From: Massilia sp. R2A-15
GTDB lineage: Bacteria > Pseudomonadota > Gammaproteobacteria > Burkholderiales > Burkholderiaceae_D
Assembly (NCBI RefSeq): GCF_030704305.1
Contig: NZ_CP131935.1
Span: forward strand, 1,922,001-1,986,000
Direction: 5' to 3'
DNA: 64,000 bases
Below are positions 51,698 through 60,337 of this stretch, piece after piece (within the stretch, counting starts at the first letter, position 1; each line of letters starts with the position of its first letter). Made by a program: the position numbers and the translations under genes. The notes below the pieces were generated by a model. That model was not told the origin of the DNA, did no database searches, and worked only from the letters and a program-made list of their open reading frames with translations.

Positions 51698-53587
51698 ATG
51701 TTTGAATTTATTCGTACCCACAAGCGCCTGATGCAGATTTTGCTGATGTTGCTGATCCTGCCGTCGTTCGTGCTCGTTGGTGTCAGCAGCTACCAAGACA
51801 AGGGCGGCGACGCGAACGCCGTCGCCAACGTGAACGGCCTGAAAATCACGCAGCAGGAGTGGGAATCGGCGCAGCGCAGCCAGATCGACCGCTATCGCCA
51901 GATGATGGGCGCGCAATTCGACCAGAAGCTGTTTGAAACGCCGGAAGCCAAGAAGGCCATCCTCGACAACCTGATCGCCGAACGCGCGCTGTCGGGCGAA
52001 GTGGCGCGCAACCACCTGACCATCACCGACGCGATCCTGGCCCGTTTCTACCAGGAGCAGTTCAGCGGCGACGTCGAACGCTACAAGGCGGTCGCCGCCG
52101 CGCAGGGCCTGACCACGGTCGGCCTCGACGCCCGCGTGCGCCGCGACCTGGCGATGCAGCAGCTGACCGGCGCCGTCGAAGCGACCGCGTTCGCGCCGCG
52201 CACGGTCGCCACGCGCCTGTCCGACATCAACGACGAAGAGCGCGAAGTGCAGGAACTGGTGCTCCCGGCCAGCGAGTACGCCTCGCAAGTCAAGGTGACC
52301 GACGAGATGGTCAAGGCCTACTACGACAAGAACGGCGCGATGTTCCAGATTCCCGAGCAGGTGAAGGCGGAGTACGTGCTCTTCACGCCTGAGACGCTGG
52401 AAGGCCAGGTCGCCGTCAGCGACGCCGAGATCGCCGATTTCTACGCCAAGAACCAGCAGCGTTTCGCCACCAAGGAAGAGCGCAAGGCCAGCCACATCCT
52501 GATCACAGTGAAGAAGGACGCGACGGCCGCCGAAAAGGCAGCCGCACAGGCCAAGGCCAACGCGCTGCTCGCGCAAGTGAAAAAGAATCCAGCCGATTTC
52601 GCCAAGCTGGCCAAGGAAAACTCGCAGGATCCGGGTTCGGCCGAACTGGGCGGCGACCTGGGCGTGGTGGAGAAGGGCGCATTCGTCAAGTCCGTCGAAG
52701 ACGCGATCTTCCAGCTCAAGCAGGGCGAGATCAGCGGCGTGGTGCCGTCGGAATACGGTTTCCACATCATCACCGTCACCTCGCTCAAGCCGGCGATGCA
52801 GAAGTCGCTGGAGCAGGCAAAGGACGAGATCGCCGCCGAACTGAAGAAGCAGAAGATGTCGAAGAAGTACTCGGAACTGGCGGAGCAGTTCAACAATACG
52901 CTGTACGAGCAGTCGGAGAGCCTGAAGCCTGCCGCCGACAAGCTCAAGCTGAAGATCGAGACGGTCGACAACCTGACCCGTACGCCATCGCCGGCGCTGG
53001 CCGCGGCGCCGTACAACAACGCCAAGTTCCTCGCCGCGATCTTCAGCGACGACGCAGTCAAGAACAAGCGCAACACGGAAGCGGTGCAGGCCGGTCCGAA
53101 CACCCTGATCGCCGGCCGCGTGGTCGAATTCAGGCCGGCGAGCAAGCGTCCGCTGGCCGAAGTCGAGGCGGTGATCCGCCAGCGCGTAACGGTCGAAGAA
53201 GCGGCCAAGCTGGCGCACAAGGCGGGCGAGGCCAAGCTGGCCGCAGCCAAGGCGTCGGGCGATGCTGCCGGTTTCGGCGAGGCGAAGGTCGTCAGCCGCA
53301 TCAAGCAGCCGGCGATCAATCCGGCGGCCGCGCTGGCCGTGCTGAAAGCCGATGTGTCGAAGCTGCCGGCCTACGTGGGCGTGGACCTGCCGGGCCAGGG
53401 CTACGGCGTGTACCGCATCGGCAAAGTGGCGCAGGCAGCGGCGCCGGACGCGGCCCGCCGCAAGTCCGAGCTCGAGCAGATCGCGAGTGCGCTGGGCCAG
53501 CAGGACATGTACAACTACACCGAAGTGATCAAGCAGAAAGCCAAGGTCAAGGTGCTGCACCAGCCGGCCGCTACCGCCGCCAAGTAA
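51698..53587 (+). CDS. ppiD: Peptidyl-prolyl cis-trans isomerase D
   Basis: 629 aa from the ATG at 51698 (the TTG two codons earlier is less likely). One N-terminal membrane helix (about 13-30, LMQILLMLLILPSFVLVGV), a SurA_N-type chaperone region to about 200, one parvulin domain (about 262-355: KASHILITVKKDATAAEKAA, SQDPGSAELGGDLGVVEKGA) and a C-terminal domain ending near residue 629. It assists outer-membrane and periplasmic protein folding from the inner membrane. Length fits PpiD; its position after hupB is conserved. Confidence 0.94.
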   Translation: MFEFIRTHKRLMQILLMLLILPSFVLVGVSSYQDKGGDANAVANVNGLKITQQEWESAQRSQIDRYRQMMGAQFDQKLFETPEAKKAILDNLIAERALSGEVARNHLTITDAILARFYQEQFSGDVERYKAVAAAQGLTTVGLDARVRRDLAMQQLTGAVEATAFAPRTVATRLSDINDEEREVQELVLPASEYASQVKVTDEMVKAYYDKNGAMFQIPEQVKAEYVLFTPETLEGQVAVSDAEIADFYAKNQQRFATKEERKASHILITVKKDATAAEKAAAQAKANALLAQVKKNPADFAKLAKENSQDPGSAELGGDLGVVEKGAFVKSVEDAIFQLKQGEISGVVPSEYGFHIITVTSLKPAMQKSLEQAKDEIAAELKKQKMSKKYSELAEQFNNTLYEQSESLKPAADKLKLKIETVDNLTRTPSPALAAAPYNNAKFLAAIFSDDAVKNKRNTEAVQAGPNTLIAGRVVEFRPASKRPLAEVEAVIRQRVTVEEAAKLAHKAGEAKLAAAKASGDAAGFGEAKVVSRIKQPAINPAAALAVLKADVSKLPAYVGVDLPGQGYGVYRIGKVAQAAAPDAARRKSELEQIASALGQQDMYNYTEVIKQKAKVKVLHQPAATAAK

Positions 53588-53601
53588 GTCAGTCCTTCCT
53601 C

Positions 53602-53637
53602 CAAAAGACCCGTACGTGAAAGCGTACGGGTCTTTTG
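53602..53637 (+). terminator. Rho-independent terminator after ppiD
   Basis: AAAAGACCCGTACG / CGTACGGGTCTTTT, a perfect 14-bp stem with a 6-base loop, followed by GTTTTT. Six bases later a palindromic repeat begins. Confidence 0.93.
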
Positions 53638-53642
53638 TTTTT

Positions 53643-53669
53643 GGGGTCTGGTCCTGCGGACCTGACCCC
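53643..53669. repeat. Palindromic repeat, family A copy 6
   Basis: Single copy directly after the ppiD terminator, same sense as copy 5. The remaining 53670-53855 stretch before the next gene shows no other feature. Confidence 0.85.
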
Positions 53670-53855
53670 GTTTTTGTCGCGCGGCCTGAACCTAGTCGCC
53701 CCGACGGCAGATTCGCCGGCGCGTTCAACCCCAGGGTCGCGTCGCATGGACCTTTTCGCAAGCCCTTCCGTTCGCGCGCGCACAGAGTTTGTCCATGACA
53801 GCGGCTACGATCAACCTTCGCTAAACTATTCTTACCAACGAGTGAAGGAATTCCC

Positions 53856-54359
53856 ATGTCCGCCTACGACCATTCCGCCCATGTCGCCGAACTTCGCGAC
53901 AAGATCAAGCCGGTGCGTTTCGCCATGTTCACCACCGTGGATGCGCACGGCCACCTGACCAGCCAGCCGATGACCAACCAGGAAGTCGACGCCGACGGCG
54001 GGCTGTGGTTCTATACGTCGACCGCGACCGACCTGTGGGAGAACATCGCCGCCAATCCGAAGGTCAACCTCAGCTTCGCGGAGCCGGCCGACAGCCTGTA
54101 CGTGTCGATCAGCGGCACTGCCGAACGAGTGGTGGACCGCGAGCGCATCCGCTCGCTGTGGAATCCGATGGTTGCCGCCTGGTTCCCGAACGGCGTCGAT
54201 GATCCGCACGTGGTGCTGGTGCGGGTGGCGGCACGCACCGTCCACTTCTGGGACTCGAACGAGAACAAGGTCACGCAGATGTTCGAGATGGCCAAGGCGG
54301 CGATTACCGGCACACGCCCGGAGATCGAGCCCGGTGAACACGGCAAGATCAAACTGTAG
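53856..54359 (+). CDS. Pyridoxamine-phosphate-oxidase-fold flavoprotein (general stress protein 26-like)
   Basis: 167 aa. FMN-binding split barrel, with SQPMTNQEVDADGGLWFYTS, the beta-strand motif NPKVNLSFAEPADSLYVSIS, and C-terminal HVVLVRVAARTVHFWDS. Length and order match the small PPOX group (GSP26, YdaG-like), whose members bind FMN but have no firm reaction. Stands alone; it is not likely to make vitamin B6. Confidence 0.9.
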   Translation: MSAYDHSAHVAELRDKIKPVRFAMFTTVDAHGHLTSQPMTNQEVDADGGLWFYTSTATDLWENIAANPKVNLSFAEPADSLYVSISGTAERVVDRERIRSLWNPMVAAWFPNGVDDPHVVLVRVAARTVHFWDSNENKVTQMFEMAKAAITGTRPEIEPGEHGKIKL

Positions 54360-54625
54360 GCGTGCGCCAATCCAGCCGCGCCGAGTGCGCGGTCGGATCG
54401 CCAATTGGCGCGCCGTTTGTCGGGCAGGCGATTGAAGAGGGAGGCGGCAGCTGCGGCGCGGTCTTTGAGGCTGGGTCCGCAGATTGGTTAAGATCCTAAA
54501 GAAGAGAACGAAAGCCCGGCATCGTCCGAACATCATTTGACATAATATAAATTATCCGAAAATCGGTGTGACCTTACAGTCCGTTCATTTTTCGCATTGG
54601 ATCGCGCGAACCGCTGCATACAGGA

Positions 54626-55051
54626 CTAGCGAACAGCCTTTCTACGCACGGTGGATGCCGAAACGTTCAAGACGGCGGCGGCGCGAACGAGCGCCTTCAA
54701 CGCCGCTTCGTCAATTGTCTCGCCCTCGTGAATATCGATGGCACGTCGGGTGTTTCCTTCTAGGCTGGAATTGAATAGACGAGCCGGATCGTCCAGAGTC
54801 GCGCCTTTGGCGAAGGTCAGCTTTACCGCAGTCTTGTAAGTTTCGCCGGTGCAGATGATGCCCGAGTGTTCCCACACCGGGACGCCGCGCCATTTGACTG
54901 TTTCGACGACCTCGGGAACGGCTTGCTTGATGATGCTGCGTACCCGCGCCAGCGTCTCGCCGCGCCAACCGCCCAACTCCTCGATCTTCGCGTCGATGAA
55001 CTGCGACGCCGAATCGTTGTCATTAGTCAGCGCGCTTTTCGACTTGTCCAT
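54626..55051 (-). CDS. DUF1801 (YdhG/YjbR-like) protein
   Basis: 141 aa. DUF1801 fold: QFIDAKIEELGGWRGETLAR, VKWRGVPVWEHSGIICTGET, KTAVKLTFAKGATLDDP, then NTRRAIDIHEGETIDEAALK. These proteins are small alpha/beta domains of unknown reaction. Local composition is somewhat less GC-rich than the flanks. Upstream, the 54360-54625 stretch holds no gene that I can support; it contains an AT-rich patch at about 54540-54560 (dinucleotide-like cataatataaatt), possibly a promoter region. Confidence 0.85.
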   Translation of the reverse strand: MDKSKSALTNDNDSASQFIDAKIEELGGWRGETLARVRSIIKQAVPEVVETVKWRGVPVWEHSGIICTGETYKTAVKLTFAKGATLDDPARLFNSSLEGNTRRAIDIHEGETIDEAALKALVRAAAVLNVSASTVRRKAVR

Positions 55052-55174
55052 GGTTGCTTGTCCCTTTGTTATTGGTTATGCGGCGTCTGCTTCAATGCTG
55101 AGCGAACGGCAGTGTGCACCAATTCTAAAGGAATCGAGGTCCAGAACGAAAATCTATAGGGAGAGCGAAAGCGA

Positions 55175-55213
55175 ACGATCGGCCAGTACAACGGACTTGT
55201 ACTGGCCGATCGT
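55175..55213. terminator. Long perfect hairpin downstream of the 74-aa gene
   Basis: A 17-bp perfect stem (ACGATCGGCCAGTACAA / TTGTACTGGCCGATCGT) with a 5-base loop, about 30 bp after the stop of the small 74-aa gene and about 125 bp before the DUF1801 start. No T-run follows on either strand, so it may be a protein-binding site or a weak terminator rather than a classical one. Confidence 0.6.
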
Positions 55214-55242
55214 GGGGATGTCGACGGCACGGCCGTCTGAAT

Positions 55243-55467
55243 TCAATGCAACGAGGTTACTGCGTAGCCTTTTTCGGCGATCTGCTCGGACACGCGATTG
55301 ATCTCGTAGTCTTCCAGGTGCTCGGCGTCGTCTTCGACCTCGACCGCCCTCGCCTCGACCTGCCAGTCGGTGTTGGTGGCTTCTTCGGGAATATTGCGGG
55401 TTTCCGGGACGGCCAGATAAGAGAACTTGCCGTCGTTCTCGGCCCTGCGGTAAATGTCCAAGCGCAT
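55243..55467 (-). CDS. Small conserved protein (DUF6139-like)
   Basis: 74 aa, no signal or helix, acidic. MRLDIYRRAENDGKFSYLAV and PEEATNTDWQVEARAVEVED, then EINRVSEQIAEKGYAVTSL. The opening M-x-L/V-D-I-Y-R-R and the PEEATNTDW block are shared by a short family found mainly in Burkholderiales, annotated as DUF6139 from memory, which I cannot check here. AGGAAAA ribosome site precedes the start. Function unknown. Confidence 0.75.
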   Translation of the reverse strand: MRLDIYRRAENDGKFSYLAVPETRNIPEEATNTDWQVEARAVEVEDDAEHLEDYEINRVSEQIAEKGYAVTSLH

Positions 55468-55583
55468 GATGATTTTTCCTATCAGTGAAGACGGACCGAT
55501 GCATTCGGGGTGAAAATCGGGTCCGAGTCTTACCTTAGGCCGGCGCCGGCGCGCCGTCTGTTAGTTGCAGCACACTGGCGATC

Positions 55584-55784
55584 CTAGCGCCCGGGACTGC
55601 CGCGCAGTATCCGCGCCGGCAACATGACGACCGCGCGCAGCAGTTCGAACACCGCCTCGACGCCGATGCCGATGAGGCGAAACGGCAGCAGGATCACCCA
55701 TGCCAGCGGATACAGCACCAGCGCGAGCAAGGCCAGCGGCCAGCACAGGAACAGCAGCACCAACCACACCAGGAAACTCATCAT
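55584..55784 (-). CDS. Small membrane protein
   Basis: 66 aa from the ATG at 55784, with GGAG six bases upstream; an ATG 12 bases further out (55796) would place GGAG inside the gene. Two hydrophobic segments (SFLVWLVLLFLCWPLALLAL and YPLAWVILLPFRLIGIGVEA) and a basic tail (RILRGSPGR). Resembles small beta-proteobacterial inner-membrane proteins of unknown role. Confidence 0.65.
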   Translation of the reverse strand: MMSFLVWLVLLFLCWPLALLALVLYPLAWVILLPFRLIGIGVEAVFELLRAVVMLPARILRGSPGR

Positions 55785-55912
55785 TGCGTTCTCCATCAGG
55801 AAGACGATTTACGTGAGGCTACTGTAAGGCGCGCGCTGCCGGCGGGCAAACACCGTGCGACGAAACGCACGCCAGCGCGAACGAGAGGCGAAATTTGAGG
55901 ATAAGCGGTGGC

Positions 55913-56161
55913 TTATTGGCCCAGGCAGATGATCTTGGTGGCGTACTCTTTGGAATTGGGCTTCTTGCTCAGCGCCCAGTCGATCGCCTGCTTGGCCTCG
56001 GCCACCGTCATCACCGTCGCCTTTTCCTTGTTCTTGATGAAGGAAACGCCCTCGAACTTGCCGTCCTTGCCGCGCATGACTTTGGCGAAGACGGGCGGCT
56101 TGGTTTCGCCGTCGCTGATTTTGTTTTGTTGTACGAGATAACGCTGGTCGATGTTTTCCAT
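55913..56161 (-). CDS. Small soluble protein of unknown function
   Basis: 82 aa, lysine-rich, no signal peptide. ISDGETKPPVFAKVMRGKDG, then ATVMTVAEAKQAIDWALSKK and EYATKIICLGQ. No family recognised. It lies directly after the terminator hairpin of the upstream methyltransferase and has only a weak ribosome site, so expression is not certain. Confidence 0.6.
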   Translation of the reverse strand: MENIDQRYLVQQNKISDGETKPPVFAKVMRGKDGKFEGVSFIKNKEKATVMTVAEAKQAIDWALSKKPNSKEYATKIICLGQ

Positions 56162-56172
56162 GGGAGATGCTC

Positions 56173-56202
56173 AAAAATGTGGATCCGAAGACCCACATTT
56201 TA
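56173..56202 (-). terminator. Terminator after the PRMT-like methyltransferase
   Basis: Read on the minus strand: AAAATGTGG / CCACATTTT, a perfect 9-bp stem with a 10-base loop, then TTTTTG. Lies about 70 bp after the methyltransferase stop. Confidence 0.75.
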
Positions 56203-56272
56203 CGGCCTGGCGCTGGCCGGCGTCGGGAAAACCGCTGCGCCTGCCGCAGCCAGACCGTGAAATGCCTGAAAA

Positions 56273-57196
56273 TCAGGCGAATTCGGCCGCGCGCTGGGCC
56301 GGCTCCGCCACGCCCTGGGTCACAACTTCCGCGCGCATGGTCGCTTCGAGCGATGGCAACGAGCCGCCTGCGCGATAGTGGAAGCTGACGTTCAGCACGT
56401 CGCCCGCACGCACCGCAAGCGGCGTGGCCAGCGGCAGCGACATGTAGTGGTTCAGCCAGTCGATCGTGCCCGATTCTTCCGGCACCACGGCGAGGATGTT
56501 CTTGGTGATGAAGCGCAGCGCGTTCAGCGTGCCCGCTTTCTCGACCACGAACTGGCCTTCCCACGCGATCTGCGTGTCGGTCGGCTGGCTAAAGTCCATC
56601 ACGCTGTACACCGCCGGCGCCGCCAATTCGACCGTGCCCGGATAGACAACGGTGGTTTCCTGGAATTGCACGATCGGTGCGTAGAAGCCTTCGAAATCGT
56701 ATTCCAGCTGCAGCGGCTGCACCGCCATGATGACCGCTTCGGGCATGAACACCGGCAGCGGGCCGCCGAAACGGGCCAGGTAGCGCCGCTTGAACGATTC
56801 CATCACCTCGACCTGCTTCTCGCGCAGCATGCCCACGTGGATCATCTCGCAGATGACCACGTCCACCGGCTCCGGCGGCAGGTATTCGAACGCATCGGCA
56901 TGGATCACCTCGACCTTGTGGCCATTCGGATTCATCGCCATGAACTTGCGCGCTTCCTTGACCATGTCCGGATTGAACTCGACGCAATAGACCTTGTCGG
57001 CCTTGGCCGCCGCGAACCACGACAGCACGCCGGTGCCGCCGCCCAGCTCGAGCACCTTGGCGCCAGGCTTGACCGCGTAATTGATCGCCGACTTGAAACC
57101 GTGCATCCGGTTCTGGTCCATCAGCATGTTGTGATGGTAATGGACGGGGATGAATTGCCCCAGGTAGCAGCTCTCGATTTCGCGTTCGTTCAACAT
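56273..57196 (-). CDS. PRMT-like class I SAM methyltransferase
   Basis: 307 aa from the ATG at 57196, with AAGGAAAA upstream. SAM motif I VLELGGGTGVLSWFAAAK near residues 47-64, acidic post-I residue in VYCVEFNPD. The CEMIHVGMLRE segment resembles the double-Glu loop of protein arginine methyltransferases, and TIDWLNHYMSLPLATPLAVR resembles their THW loop and start of the beta-barrel. So the enzyme is probably a bacterial PRMT relative, although the substrate (arginine in protein or a small molecule) is not known. No neighbour explains its role. Confidence 0.75.
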   Translation of the reverse strand: MLNEREIESCYLGQFIPVHYHHNMLMDQNRMHGFKSAINYAVKPGAKVLELGGGTGVLSWFAAAKADKVYCVEFNPDMVKEARKFMAMNPNGHKVEVIHADAFEYLPPEPVDVVICEMIHVGMLREKQVEVMESFKRRYLARFGGPLPVFMPEAVIMAVQPLQLEYDFEGFYAPIVQFQETTVVYPGTVELAAPAVYSVMDFSQPTDTQIAWEGQFVVEKAGTLNALRFITKNILAVVPEESGTIDWLNHYMSLPLATPLAVRAGDVLNVSFHYRAGGSLPSLEATMRAEVVTQGVAEPAQRAAEFA

Positions 57197-57306
57197 GGTT
57201 TTCCTTTTAATGCGTGTTATCGGTACGGCGTAGCCATTATCGACAATCGGGCGGGAATACCATGCGGCAAGGTCAATTGCTTTTCCATGCCATTTCGGGG
57301 TTTGGC

Positions 57307-57981
57307 CTATTTTTTCGCGGCCAGGTGCGCGTCGATGTCCGCGGCGATGCGCGGCTTGTCGGCGCGCAGGGCGATTTGCGCGGCGGTGAGCGATTCGCTG
57401 TTCTGGCGGGTGGCGTCGGCGCCCTCTTCCAGCAGCACTCGCACGGTCGATTCCTGGCCTTCGCGTGCGGCAATCATCAGCGGCGTGAACTTGGCCGGCG
57501 CCTCGGCGTCGATCTGTGCGCCATGCAGCAGCAGGATCCTGGCGATGTCGTCGTCCCCGCTCGCGGACGCGTAATGCAGCGCCGTCCAGCCCGGCCGGTT
57601 GACCTTGGCGCCCTTCCACAGCATGGCGATCACGGCCGTCTTGTTGTGCTTGAACGCGGCCATCATCAGCGCGGTATTGGTGTTGGGCGCGTTGATTTCG
57701 AGGTCGATCGACGGCTCGGTCAGCAATGTGTCGACCACGCGGTTCGACCCTTCGCGCAGCGCCAGGATCAGCGCCGATTCGCCGCTGCGCGGGTCGATCG
57801 CGTTCGGCCCCAGCGTTTTCGCGGCGATCATGCGCCTGACCGTGGTGGCGTCGTCCATCTGCACCGCGCGGAAGAATCCGGTAACTTCGTCGGTGGTGGC
57901 GGCCAGCGCGGCGGTCGATCCGATGCAGCCCAGCATCATGATACAGACGCAACGAATCATGCGACGGATCAGTATCGACAT
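57307..57981 (-). CDS. Exported ankyrin-repeat protein
   Basis: 224 aa from the ATG at 57981; upstream in-frame ATG would start inside tatD. Signal peptide 1-27 (MSILIRRMIRCVCIMMLGCI, ends TAALA). Four or five ankyrin units follow: NAIDPRSGESALILALREGS, NAPNTNTALMMAAFKHNKTA, WTALHYASASGDDDIARILL and AKFTPLMIAAREGQESTVRV. Periplasmic protein-binding scaffold; partner unknown. Starts 7 bp after the tatD stop, so it is the last gene of the mltG-tmk-holB-pilZ-tatD unit. Confidence 0.88.
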   Translation of the reverse strand: MSILIRRMIRCVCIMMLGCIGSTAALAATTDEVTGFFRAVQMDDATTVRRMIAAKTLGPNAIDPRSGESALILALREGSNRVVDTLLTEPSIDLEINAPNTNTALMMAAFKHNKTAVIAMLWKGAKVNRPGWTALHYASASGDDDIARILLLHGAQIDAEAPAKFTPLMIAAREGQESTVRVLLEEGADATRQNSESLTAAQIALRADKPRIAADIDAHLAAKK

Positions 57982-57988
57982 CAGCTTG

Positions 57989-58768
57989 TCACCGTACCAC
58001 GTTGAAAAGGTTGAAGAAATTGTCCGTGGTCTGTTTGGCCACCTGTTCCAGCGGCACGTCCTTGAGCGTGGCGATGTACTCGGCGACATGGCGCACGAAC
58101 CCCGGCTCGTTCATGCGGCCGCGGAACGGCACCGGCGCCAGGTAGGGCGAATCGGTTTCGATCAGCATGCGTTCGAGCGGCACCGCGCGCGCGACCGCTT
58201 GCAGGTCTTTTGCGCTCTTGAAGGTGACAATGCCCGAAAACGAAATGTAGAAGCCCATCGCCAGCGCCGCCTGCGCCACCTCCAGCGACTCGGTGAAGCA
58301 ATGCATCACGCCGCCAACGCCGCCCTTGTCGGTGCCTGCGCCCTCTTCCTGCATGATGCGAATCGTGTCTTCGCTCGCCGCCCGCGTGTGGATAATCAGG
58401 GGCTTGCGGGTGATCCGCGACGCCTTGATGTGCGTGCGAAAGCGCTCGCGCTGCCACTCGAGGTCGCCCTCGAGGCGGTAGTAGTCGAGCCCGGTCTCGC
58501 CGATCGCGATGATTTTCGGGTGATCCGCCAGTTTGACCAGCATATCCACCGTCGGTTCCGGCGTGTCCTCGTAATCGGGATGTACGCCGACCGAGGCGTA
58601 GATGTGGTAGTACTGCTCGGCCAGGGCGAGCACTTGCGGGAAATCCGGCAGGTCGACCGAGACGCACAAGGCGTGGGTAACCTTGTTCTCGTCCATCTTG
58701 GCGAGCAGTTCTGGCATGCGAGCGGCCAGCTCGGGGAAATTGATATGGCAATGGGAATCGATAAACAT
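57989..58768 (-). CDS. tatD: TatD-family metal-dependent DNase
   Basis: 259 aa TIM-barrel hydrolase. Metal ligands visible in DSHCH (His5, His8 region), GETGLDYYR (Glu), IIHTR (His), MHCF (His) and ETDSPY (Asp). Three TatD paralogues exist in many proteobacteria; position after pilZ fits YcfH. Acts as a 3'-5' exonuclease or deacylase in repair. Full length. Confidence 0.92.
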   Translation of the reverse strand: MFIDSHCHINFPELAARMPELLAKMDENKVTHALCVSVDLPDFPQVLALAEQYYHIYASVGVHPDYEDTPEPTVDMLVKLADHPKIIAIGETGLDYYRLEGDLEWQRERFRTHIKASRITRKPLIIHTRAASEDTIRIMQEEGAGTDKGGVGGVMHCFTESLEVAQAALAMGFYISFSGIVTFKSAKDLQAVARAVPLERMLIETDSPYLAPVPFRGRMNEPGFVRHVAEYIATLKDVPLEQVAKQTTDNFFNLFNVVR

Positions 58769-58810
58769 CCCGCGATTGTAGCCGGATGCCGGCAGGCGCG
58801 CTTGCCAGAA

Positions 58811-59188
58811 TCAGAGGGTATGGGTGGCGCGCGCCGAGCGCAGTGCGGCGCCCAGGATTTCCTCGATGCGCAGCTTGGCGCGCTGGCCGGTTTCGTCGTC
58901 CGGAAAATGCACGCCGATGCCCTGCGCCTTGTTGTTATTGGCGGCGGGCGGCGTGATCCAGGCGACCTTGCCGGCAATCGGATACTTGTTGGGGTCGTCC
59001 ATCAGCGCCAGGATCAGGTAGATCTCGTCGCCGATCTTGTACGGCTTGGCGGTGGGCACGAACATGCCGCCGTTCTTGAGGAAAGGCATGTAGGCCGCGT
59101 ACAAGGCCGCTTTTTCCTTGATGGCAAGCGACAGCACCGATGGCCGAGGAATGCTCGGCGCGCTCGGGTCGGTTGGGTTGCCTGTCAT
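58811..59188 (-). CDS. pilZ: PilZ-domain protein (type IV pilus assembly PilZ)
   Basis: 125 aa from the ATG at 59188. It lacks the RxxxR and D/NxSxxG c-di-GMP motifs and has the short non-binding PilZ pattern (AAYMPFLKNGGMFVPTAKPY, ILALMDDPNKYPIAGKVAWI, KAQGIGVHF) of the protein needed for type IV pili, always found between holB and tatD. No c-di-GMP binding is predicted. Ten bp gap to holB. Confidence 0.9.
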   Translation of the reverse strand: MTGNPTDPSAPSIPRPSVLSLAIKEKAALYAAYMPFLKNGGMFVPTAKPYKIGDEIYLILALMDDPNKYPIAGKVAWITPPAANNNKAQGIGVHFPDDETGQRAKLRIEEILGAALRSARATHTL

Positions 59189-59198
59189 TCCAGTCCTT

Positions 59199-60239
59199 TC
59201 ATGGGGCGCAGCATCCAGTGTAGTCAAGCAGCATCGCTTCGACAAACAGTTTTGGCGACAGCGGATGGTCGGCCGTCGCCCGGCGCTCGTTCGTATTCTT
59301 GATTGCCAGCAACAGTTTAGCAGTGTGCACGGACTCGGCCAAAGCTGCAAGTTCCTTCTTGTAGCGCGGGTAATAGCGGATGCTGCCGGAAAGTTTGTAC
59401 GAGAAAACGTCGTACAGCCACCTTTGCTGCCAAGAAACCAGCGCGGCGAGCGGGGCCTTGCTCAATTTTTCGGCGGTTCGCAGGGCGCTTTCCACATTCG
59501 GCCGCGCCAGCATCTGCAGCAGGATGTCCATTTCCTCGCGGTTGCCCGCTTCCGACTGGGCCAGCGCGGCCAGCGGCGCGCCGCCCTGCTCGCGCAGCCA
59601 GCTGTCGGCGTCGGACAGGCCCTGCTCCTTCAGCCAGCCCAGCGCGGCGGCGTGGTCGGGCATCGGCAGCGCAAACTTGCGGCAACGCGACAGGATGGTC
59701 GGCAGCAAGCGGTCCAGGCTGTTCGACGACAGCAGGAACACGGTGCCAGGCGGCGGTTCCTCCAGGGTTTTCAGCAAGGCGTTCGAGGCCGGCGTGTTGA
59801 GCGCCTCGGCAGGATACAGCACCACCACACGCAGGCCCTGGCGGTGGGTCGAAATGTTCATGAAATCAGCCAGTTGGCGGATTTGCTCGATCTTGATTTC
59901 CTTCGATGGCGCCTTGGCCGACTTGGCTTTCTTGCCGCTGTCGGCGTCGGCCCCCTCTTCGCCTTCAGCCGGCGGCTCGTCTTCCAGCGCCTCCGGGCGC
60001 ACGCGGCGGTAATCGGGATGGTTGTGCTGCGAGAACCAGCCGCAGGACGCGCAGGCGCCGCAGGCAAAACCATCGGCCTGGACGTTTTCGCACAGCAGCG
60101 ACTGGGCAAAGGCTTCGATGAAATCGGCCTTGCCGGTGCCGGCCTCACCGTAGAACAGGATCGCGTGCGGCAGGCGTTCGCGCAGCACTTGCAGCTGCTG
60201 CCAGGCCTCGGACTGCCAGGGGTAGATCGGGTTATTCAT
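59199..60239 (-). CDS. holB: DNA polymerase III delta prime subunit
   Basis: 346 aa clamp-loader subunit. Degenerate Walker A GEAGTGKAD (Ala instead of Ser/Thr), usual in delta prime. Zinc-binding cysteines in CENVQADGFACGACASCGW. SRC motif in LPTILSRCRKF. An acidic/lysine-rich insert (EGEEGADADSGKKAKSAKAP) about residues 88-112 is long for the family. Between tmk and pilZ as usual. A single palindromic repeat sits in the 98-bp gap to tmk. Confidence 0.92.
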   Translation of the reverse strand: MNNPIYPWQSEAWQQLQVLRERLPHAILFYGEAGTGKADFIEAFAQSLLCENVQADGFACGACASCGWFSQHNHPDYRRVRPEALEDEPPAEGEEGADADSGKKAKSAKAPSKEIKIEQIRQLADFMNISTHRQGLRVVVLYPAEALNTPASNALLKTLEEPPPGTVFLLSSNSLDRLLPTILSRCRKFALPMPDHAAALGWLKEQGLSDADSWLREQGGAPLAALAQSEAGNREEMDILLQMLARPNVESALRTAEKLSKAPLAALVSWQQRWLYDVFSYKLSGSIRYYPRYKKELAALAESVHTAKLLLAIKNTNERRATADHPLSPKLFVEAMLLDYTGCCAP

Positions 60240-60282
60240 GTAATGGAATCAGGTACTTGCAAGCGATTGCGGAGGTGCTGCC

Positions 60283-60316
60283 TCAGCATGGATTCCTGCC
60301 TTCGCAGGAATGGCGG
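60283..60316. repeat. Palindromic repeat, family B single copy
   Basis: Unit TCAGCATGGATTCCTGCC + TTCGCAGGAATGGCGG, same as the right half of the copies at 34831 and 44341, here without its inverted partner. Lies between tmk and holB. Confidence 0.75.
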
Positions 60317-60337
60317 TTTTGAGGCTGCGTTGCAAAG

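Noticed and set aside
54540..54562. AT-rich patch as a replication or attachment site
   Set aside because: Too short, without DnaA boxes or flanking repeats; most likely promoter DNA.
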